From an uncultured Christensenella sp. (GTDB lineage Bacteria > Bacillota > Clostridia > Christensenellales > UBA1242): a DNA stretch of 10,757 nucleotides. How positions within the stretch are numbered: the first letter of the stretch is position 1; each line of letters opens with the position of its first letter. The stretch spans positions 1 to 10,757 of the forward strand of contig CASFFI010000062.1 in assembly GCA_949293925.1 (NCBI GenBank), in the 5' to 3' direction. A program made the position numbers and the translations under genes. The notes beneath the pieces were generated by a model, which saw only the letters and a list, made by a program, of their open reading frames with translations, was not told where the DNA came from and did no database searches. Of the stretch, positions 6,708 to 10,757 are shown piece by piece.

Positions 6708-7410
6708 CTTCTTCCAACTCCAAGAAAATATTTTCTAAACTTTTCATTCCTTTAATGTTTGACATCGTATCGTAAGCAATAAGTTTGCCGTTTTTTATTA
6801 TTGCTACATGTGAACAGATTTTTTCAGCGACTTCTAAAACATGTGTCGAATAAAATATGGCACTTCCATTATCTGCTAGTTCTCGCATAATTTCCTTAAA
6901 TTCGTGGCTGCTGATAGGGTCTAATCCTACGAATGGTTCATCGAGCAGAATTAATTTAGGGCTATGAATTAAAGCTGAAACTAGTGCCAACTTTTGCTTC
7001 ATTCCATGGCTGTATGATGATATACTTTCATTGAGATTATCAACTATTTGTAGTCTTGAAGAATATTCTATAATTTTTTTCTTTCTTTCTTCGCTAGACA
7101 TATTAAATACATCTGCAATAAAATTAAGGTATTCTATTCCTTTTAAGTGTTCATAAAGATCTGGGTTGTCTGGTAAATACGCTAATTGTTTTTTTGCTTC
7201 CATAGGGTGAGTTTTTATGTTAATACCAGCCACTTCAATTTCTCCAGAATCAAAAGTGATTATTCCAGCGATTGATTTTAAAGTAGTAGTTTTACCCGCT
7301 CCATTATGTCCTATAAAGGCACAAATTTGACCAGGTTTGACTTGTAAAGATAAATCGTTAACAGCTATTTTATCTCCAAATTTTTTTGTTAAATGTGAAA
7401 TAGTAAGCAT
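6691..7410 (-). CDS. ABC transporter ATP-binding protein
   Basis: A 239-residue nucleotide-binding subunit of an exporter, acting at the inner face of the membrane with the 519-aa permease. All core motifs are present: Walker A GHNGAGKT (34-41); a Q-loop region YLPDNPDLYEHL (78-89) with D81 near where Q or E is usual; signature SYSHGMKQK (132-140, variant of LSGGQ); Walker B LILLDEP (153-159); D-loop GLDP (162-165); and H-loop H190 in STH. The YSHGMKQ signature and YLPxxPxLY segment are typical of the BcrA/CcmA-like export ATPases found with ABC-2 permeases. The acidic C-terminal tail (LEEDENDH) is encoded by the bases shared with the permease start. The ribosome site AAAAGGA lies 6 bases before the ATG. 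First gene of a two-gene operon. Substrate not inferable. Confidence 0.95.
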   Translation of the reverse strand: MLTISHLTKKFGDKIAVNDLSLQVKPGQICAFIGHNGAGKTTTLKSIAGIITFDSGEIEVAGINIKTHPMEAKKQLAYLPDNPDLYEHLKGIEYLNFIADVFNMSSEERKKKIIEYSSRLQIVDNLNESISSYSHGMKQKLALVSALIHSPKLILLDEPFVGLDPISSHEFKEIMRELADNGSAIFYSTHVLEVAEKICSHVAIIKNGKLIAYDTMSNIKGMKSLENIFLELEEDENDH

Positions 7411-7440
7411 AATTTTTCCTTTTATTGTTACATTACATTA

Positions 7441-7469
7441 ATTTTATCATAAATATAAAAAAATGTCTA
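7441..7469 (-). promoter_or_regulatory. Candidate promoter of the ABC operon, inside the gap terminator
   Basis: On the minus strand, TAGACA (7469-7464, five of six) is followed by a 17-bp spacer and TAAAAT (7446-7441, five of six). Transcription would start near 7434, about 24 nt before the ATPase ATG. The -35 is part of the 3' arm of the gap terminator and the spacer is its T tract. AT-rich DNA gives chance matches, but both spacing and position fit. Confidence 0.5.
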
Positions 7470-7493
7470 TTTAATTCAGATTATAGACATTTT
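7454..7493 (-). terminator. Intrinsic terminator of gap
   Basis: On the minus strand an 11-bp stem (AAAATGTCTAT / ATAGACATTTT, pairing 7493-7483 with 7470-7460) closes a 12-nt loop and leads into a run of T through 7457. It lies 34 bases after the gap stop codon. The stem is AT-rich and so rather weak, which may allow some read-through into the ABC operon on the same strand. Confidence 0.75.
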
Positions 7494-7526
7494 AATATTA
7501 AGCTATTTAAATCTTATAAATAAAGA

Positions 7527-8534
7527 TTACTTGTTATCAACAGAGTACATATAAGATACCATGTCTATTAGTTTATTAGAGTATCCCCATTCATTGTCAT
7601 ACCACGCAACTAGTTTTACAAAATTTGGACTTAACATTATACCTGCTTTTTCATCAAATATAGAGGTTCTGCTGTCTCCAATAAAATCGCTTGACACAAC
7701 AGGTTCATTTGTATATCCTAAAATTCCTTTCATTTGATTTTCAGAATATTTTTTGATAGTTGCACAAATGTCTTCATAAGTTGTTGCTTTTTTTAGTTTT
7801 ACTGTAAAATCAACAACAGATACATTTAATGTAGGAACTCTAAAACTCATTCCTGTTAATTTACCTTTTAAGTGAGGAATTGTTTCGCCAACCGCTTTTG
7901 CTGCACCTGTTGAACTAGGAATAATATTGTAACTTGCAGCACGACCACCTCGCCAATCTTTTTTTGACACTCCATCAACAGTAAGTTGTGTTGCAGTGGT
8001 GGAGTGTATTGTACTCATTAAACCTTCTTCAATGCCATATACATCATCAATAACTTTAGCGAGTGGTGCTAAACAATTTGTTGTGCAACTTGCATTGTTT
8101 ACAACTAACATATTTTTCTTGTAAGACTTATGATTTACACCATATACAAATGTTGGATTATCTTTTCCTGGTGCTGTAATCAATACTTTTTTAGCACCGC
8201 CTTTTAAATGTTTTTTAGCATCTTCTGTTTTTGTAAATTTGCCTGTTGCTTCTAAAATATATTCTGCATTAGCACTTTTCCAATTAATATTTTCTGGAGA
8301 CATTTCTGCAAAAAATTTTATTGTATTTCTTCCAATTTTTAATACTCCTGATTCATAAGTCATAAGTTTTGAAGATTTTCCGTGTATTGTATCGTAATTA
8401 AATAAATAACAAGCATATTCTGGTGTCAAAAATGGGTCATTAATTGCTGTTACTTTTACATCAGAACGAGTTAAACTTGCACGAAGTGCCAAGCGTCCAA
8501 TTCTTCCAAAACCATTAATACCTATTTTAATCAT
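7527..8534 (-). CDS. gap: Glyceraldehyde-3-phosphate dehydrogenase (phosphorylating, GapA type)
   Basis: A 335-residue cytoplasmic enzyme, normal full length, converting glyceraldehyde-3-phosphate, phosphate and NAD+ to 1,3-bisphosphoglycerate (glycolysis). Seen: dinucleotide-binding GINGFGRIGR (5-14); D33 in AINDP, which favours NAD over NADP; catalytic C150 in ASCTTNC; the base H177 in STIHSTTATQ; RGGR (195-198); SSTGAAKAVG; and the C-terminal WYDNEWGYSN. The combination TATQ plus KDWRGGR plus FNYDTIHG resembles E. coli GapA and eukaryotic GAPDH rather than the usual clostridial/Bacillus enzymes with HAYTNDQ. The start follows AAGGGGG (8552-8546) at an unusually long 11-base spacing; no other ATG fits the conserved N-terminus. 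It has its own promoter and terminator, so it forms a single-gene unit apart from other glycolytic genes. Confidence 0.97.
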   Translation of the reverse strand: MIKIGINGFGRIGRLALRASLTRSDVKVTAINDPFLTPEYACYLFNYDTIHGKSSKLMTYESGVLKIGRNTIKFFAEMSPENINWKSANAEYILEATGKFTKTEDAKKHLKGGAKKVLITAPGKDNPTFVYGVNHKSYKKNMLVVNNASCTTNCLAPLAKVIDDVYGIEEGLMSTIHSTTATQLTVDGVSKKDWRGGRAASYNIIPSSTGAAKAVGETIPHLKGKLTGMSFRVPTLNVSVVDFTVKLKKATTYEDICATIKKYSENQMKGILGYTNEPVVSSDFIGDSRTSIFDEKAGIMLSPNFVKLVAWYDNEWGYSNKLIDMVSYMYSVDNK

Positions 8535-8567
8535 ATAAAAAATTTCCCCCTTGAATGTTATATATTA

Positions 8568-8596
8568 ATTGTACTTAATAAATTTAATAAAGTCAA
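8568..8596 (-). promoter_or_regulatory. Sigma-A-type promoter of gap
   Basis: On the minus strand: -35 TTGACT (8596-8591), 17-bp spacer, -10 TACAAT (8573-8568). Each hexamer matches five of six consensus bases. The predicted start is near 8561, giving a leader of about 27 nt that contains the AAGGGGG ribosome site. This fits high expression of a glycolytic gene. Confidence 0.78.
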
Positions 8597-8612
8597 ACAA
8601 TATTTATCGCTA

Positions 8613-8621
8613 TGGTACAAT
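8613..8621 (+). promoter_or_regulatory. Possible extended -10 promoter facing the AT-rich spacer
   Basis: TGGTACAAT is an extended -10 (TGn plus TACAAT, 8616-8621) on the plus strand, lying in one of the few G/C-containing spots of the spacer. No good -35 is 16-18 bp upstream. If active, it would start a transcript near 8628 that crosses the AT-rich spacer toward rarA. Confidence 0.25.
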
Positions 8622-9009
8622 ATCATTTTTATCAATATTTTAAAAATTTAAAAATAATCAACAAAATTATACAAAATATTTATTAAAAAATAGTAAAAAA
8701 TTAAAAATTTAATAAATTTTCTGTAATTTTCTTTTTACAATGCAATTTAAAGTATTTTTTAGATATCAAATAAATATTTTTATTAAAATTAAAAACAATT
8801 AACATATTTTTTAATTAAAATATTATTTGTAATTTATTTTTATTAAAATAATCAAAAAACATACAATAAAATTAAATATATTTTAAAATCAATGTAATAT
8901 ATTTTTAATTTTTCAATTTTATTTAATTATATATAAAACATTTTTATTTTTTAAATTTTAAAGTGCTTCAAAATCAAAATTTGAGAGTAGAATTTTATTT
9001 TAATAGATA
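8622..9009. other. Extremely AT-rich non-coding spacer (about 390 bp)
   Basis: No reading frame, RNA gene or terminator is visible. By hand count only 23 of the 300 bases from 8641 to 8940 are G or C. The stretch is full of A and T runs of 4-6 bases, with a 14-bp direct repeat. Such DNA melts easily and is often intrinsically bent; whether it has a role (promoter upstream element, nucleoid-protein binding, replication-related unwinding) cannot be told from sequence. Confidence 0.6.
8776..8849. repeat. Two 14-bp direct repeats 60 bp apart
   Basis: ATTTTTATTAAAAT occurs at 8776-8789 and again at 8836-8849, exactly 60 bp apart, with a near copy (ATTTTTTAATTAAAAT) starting at about 8804. The sequence is only A and T in a 92% A+T region, so the repeat may be accidental. 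Confidence 0.4.
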
Positions 9010-9038
9010 TTGTAATTATTTAGTCAATGTGGTATAAT
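9010..9038 (+). promoter_or_regulatory. Promoter of rarA with extended -10
   Basis: TTGTAA (9010-9015, four of six), a 17-bp spacer, then a perfect TATAAT (9033-9038) preceded by TGG, giving a full extended -10. The predicted start lies at about 9045, which is the A of the rarA start codon. Confidence 0.75.
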
Positions 9039-9044
9039 TTTATT

Positions 9045-10322
9045 ATGGAAGATTTTTTTAATGCAATGAATTTAAACACTCCACTCGCTGAAAGAATGCG
9101 TCCAAACTCTATAAATGAATTTGTTGGGCAAAAACATATTGTAGGGGAGGGGAAACTGCTTTGGAGATGTTTAAAAGTTAAAAGGTTATCAAGTGTCATT
9201 TTTTACGGACCACCAGGTGTTGGTAAAACTACACTTGCGTATTTAATTGCTAACACTTTGCAACAAAAATATGTAAAATTAAATGCTGTTTCATCAGGGG
9301 TTAGTGATGCCAAAAAAGTAATCGCTGATGCAAAACACAATTTTGAATTATATGGCAAATCTACTTTCTTAATTCTTGATGAATGTCACAGATGGTCTAA
9401 AGCACAAAGTGATTCAGTTTTAGAGGCAATTGAAAAAGGTTACATTACATTCATAGGGACTACTACTGAAAATCCGCATATTTCAATGACTCCTGCAATT
9501 GTATCCAGATGTAGAATATTCAAGTTTTTGCCACTTGGCGAAAATGATATAAAAGATGCTTTAATAAGATCGTTAAAAGATAAAGAAAGAGGATTGGGAA
9601 AATTTAATGTAAATATTACAAGTGATGCTTTAAACCATATTGCTTTTGCAAGTTCCAGTGATTTACGAAATGCTTTAAATGCTTTGGAACTAGCAGTCTT
9701 AACTACTAATCCTGATAAAAATGGTGTAATTACTATAGATAAGGAAGTGGCAGAAAACTGCATACAACAAAAGGCTATTTCAGTTGATGAAAATATGTAT
9801 TTTGATTTGCTTTCTTGTTTTTGTAAAAGTATAAGGGGAAGTGATACAGAAGCTGCTCTTTACTATTCTCAAAGGTTAATACAGTCTGGTTGCGACCCGT
9901 TGATTATTTGTAGGAGATTAATATGCCATTGTAGTGAAGATATTGGTATGGCAGACTCAAATGCTTTATTGTTAGCAGTGTCAGCCCTTATTGCAATGAA
10001 AAATATTGGGTTACCTGAAGGAAATATTCCGTTAACACACGCCATTATTTATGCATGTGAAACAGAAAAATCAAATAGCGTAATTATCGCATTAAACAAG
10101 GCAAAAGAAGATGCTATAAAGTTTGCTGATGACAAAATACCGCTTCATCTAAAGAATTATCACTATGATGAACCAAATGTTGAATATAAATATCCGCACG
10201 ATTTTGGAGGATATGTCGCTCAACAATATATGCCAGATAGTTTAAAAGATAGAGTATATTATATTCCTTCTAATAATGGCAGAGAGAAGGGATTAAAAAG
10301 AAAAAAAGAAAGAAATAAGTAA
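9045..10322 (+). CDS. rarA: Replication-associated recombination protein RarA (MgsA/WHIP family AAA+ ATPase)
   Basis: A 425-residue AAA+ ATPase related to the clamp loader and RuvB, acting at stalled replication forks. Seen: the N-terminal family block PLAERMRP and EFVGQKHIVGEGKLL (13-39); Walker A GPPGVGKT (55-62); Walker B FLILDE (108-113), followed by C114 where the family usually has I; sensor 1 TTTEN (139-143); the arginine finger in SRCRIF (R155); sensor 2 region SSSDLRNALNALELA; and the C-terminal YKYPHDFGGYVAQQYMPD typical of RarA. A basic tail (GLKRKKERNK) follows. The start at 9045 was chosen because MEDFF resembles the MDLF-type start of relatives; an in-frame ATG at 9027 would overlap the -10, and ATG 9066 would lose that segment. 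No ribosome site precedes 9045 and the promoter predicts a leaderless mRNA. The rubrerythrin gene follows after 52 bp. Confidence 0.95.
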   Translation: MEDFFNAMNLNTPLAERMRPNSINEFVGQKHIVGEGKLLWRCLKVKRLSSVIFYGPPGVGKTTLAYLIANTLQQKYVKLNAVSSGVSDAKKVIADAKHNFELYGKSTFLILDECHRWSKAQSDSVLEAIEKGYITFIGTTTENPHISMTPAIVSRCRIFKFLPLGENDIKDALIRSLKDKERGLGKFNVNITSDALNHIAFASSSDLRNALNALELAVLTTNPDKNGVITIDKEVAENCIQQKAISVDENMYFDLLSCFCKSIRGSDTEAALYYSQRLIQSGCDPLIICRRLICHCSEDIGMADSNALLLAVSALIAMKNIGLPEGNIPLTHAIIYACETEKSNSVIIALNKAKEDAIKFADDKIPLHLKNYHYDEPNVEYKYPHDFGGYVAQQYMPDSLKDRVYYIPSNNGREKGLKRKKERNK

Positions 10323-10330
10323 TAAATTAG

Positions 10331-10359
10331 TTGCAAAATATTTATAAATGATTTAAAAT
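10331..10359 (+). promoter_or_regulatory. Tentative promoter of the rubrerythrin gene
   Basis: TTGCAA (10331-10336), a 17-bp spacer and TAAAAT (10354-10359). The predicted start, near 10366, would fall on the GGAGG ribosome site, leaving a leader of only about 9 nt. No terminator separates rarA from this gene, so read-through is an alternative or additional source of transcript. Confidence 0.3.
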
Positions 10360-10374
10360 TTAACCGGAGGATTT

Positions 10375-10757
10375 ATGGAATTAAAAGGAAGTAAAACTGA
10401 ACAAAATTTGATGTACGCTTTTGCAGGCGAATCTCAAGCAAGAAATAAATACACATACTTTGCTTCACAAGCAAAAAAAGATGGCTATGAGCAAATTGCT
10501 GAAATTTTTGAAATTACTGCAAATAATGAAAAGGAACACGCTAAAATGTGGTTCAAACATTTAAACGGCGGTGCTATTCCTTCTACTATTGAAAATTTAA
10601 AAACAGCTGCTCAAGGTGAGAATGAAGAATGGACTTCTATGTATAAAGAATTTGCAGAAGTTGCAAAAAAAGAAGGATTTTTAGATATTGCTAAAGAGTT
10701 TGAAGGCGTAGCAGAAATAGAAAAAGCACACGAAGAAAGATATTTAAAACTTCTTGA
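10375..10757 (+). CDS. rbr: Rubrerythrin, 3' end cut by the window
   Basis: The first 127 codons are visible and the frame is still open at the last base. Rubrerythrin is a cytoplasmic diiron protein that reduces hydrogen peroxide in anaerobes, taking electrons from rubredoxin or NADH-linked partners. All expected diiron ligands are present: E19 (AGESQARNKY), E52 and H55 (NNEKEHAKMW), E82 and E85 (GENEEW), E116 and H119 (EIEKAHEERY). This matches the Desulfovibrio pattern E20, E53, H56, E94, E97 and a C-terminal ExxH. The start follows GGAGG at 10366-10370 with 4 bases between. The C-terminal rubredoxin-like domain (two CxxC pairs), if present, would lie beyond the window, so full rubrerythrin and a rubredoxin-less ferritin-like form cannot be told apart here. 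It lies 52 bp after rarA on the same strand. Confidence 0.95.
   Translation, partial: MELKGSKTEQNLMYAFAGESQARNKYTYFASQAKKDGYEQIAEIFEITANNEKEHAKMWFKHLNGGAIPSTIENLKTAAQGENEEWTSMYKEFAEVAKKEGFLDIAKEFEGVAEIEKAHEERYLKLL

Noticed and set aside
8641..8940. Replication origin (oriC)
   Set aside because: Although the DNA is extremely AT-rich, I see no DnaA boxes (TTATCCACA-like) and no dnaA, dnaN or related genes next to it.
9027..9044. ATG at 9027 as the rarA start
   Set aside because: The six extra codons overlap the extended -10 TATAAT and have no ribosome site.
9440..9763. Minus-strand open frame inside rarA
   Set aside because: Antisense shadow of the AAA+ domain, no family features and no start signals.
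1..10757. Defence island, phage or CRISPR content
   Set aside because: No regularly spaced repeats, nuclease, transposase, integrase or phage structural gene was found; the recognised genes are housekeeping or transport.

Overview
The window is a stretch of bacterial chromosome from a very AT-rich, low-GC Gram-positive lineage (Firmicutes; a clostridium-like anaerobe is the best guess). This rests on strong A+T bias, Shine-Dalgarno sequences of the GGAGG type, sigma-A-like promoters with 17-bp spacers, and a rubrerythrin typical of anaerobes. The Trp codons I checked are TGG and one gene appears to stop at TGA, so the standard bacterial code (11) fits better than a Mycoplasma-type code. No tRNA, rRNA, CRISPR array, insertion sequence or phage gene is visible.

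Layout, left to right. (1) The C-terminal two thirds of the RNA-binding protein Tex (+), closed by a clean intrinsic terminator. (2) A class II fructose-bisphosphate aldolase gene (-), convergent with tex, with a near-consensus promoter. (3) Divergent from it, a small helical protein that looks ferritin-like, then a membrane-anchored protein that looks like a GT2 (GtrB/DPM-type) glycosyltransferase that has lost its DxD motif (both +). (4) A 303-bp non-coding stretch with two 19-bp palindromes, leading to an unrecognised 258-aa protein (+) with a very strong ribosome binding site and its own terminator. (5) A two-gene ABC exporter operon (-): ATPase then a 519-residue permease that appears internally duplicated, the two overlapping by 17 bp. 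(6) A glyceraldehyde-3-phosphate dehydrogenase gene (-) of the E. coli GapA/eukaryotic type, with its own promoter and terminator. (7) A ~390-bp spacer of extreme AT content (about 92% A+T by hand count over 8641-8940). (8) rarA (+), a AAA+ replication-fork ATPase, apparently read from a leaderless transcript. (9) A rubrerythrin gene (+), cut by the window end before any rubredoxin domain.

Functionally this is mostly housekeeping: two glycolytic enzymes on separate single-gene units, RNA metabolism (Tex), replication-fork maintenance (RarA), an exporter of unknown substrate and oxidative-stress protection (rubrerythrin). The least ordinary parts are the degenerate glycosyltransferase-like membrane protein, the solitary 258-aa unknown with palindromes upstream, the promoter that sits inside the gap terminator hairpin, and the leaderless rarA start. 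I see no multi-gene system that is clearly new.
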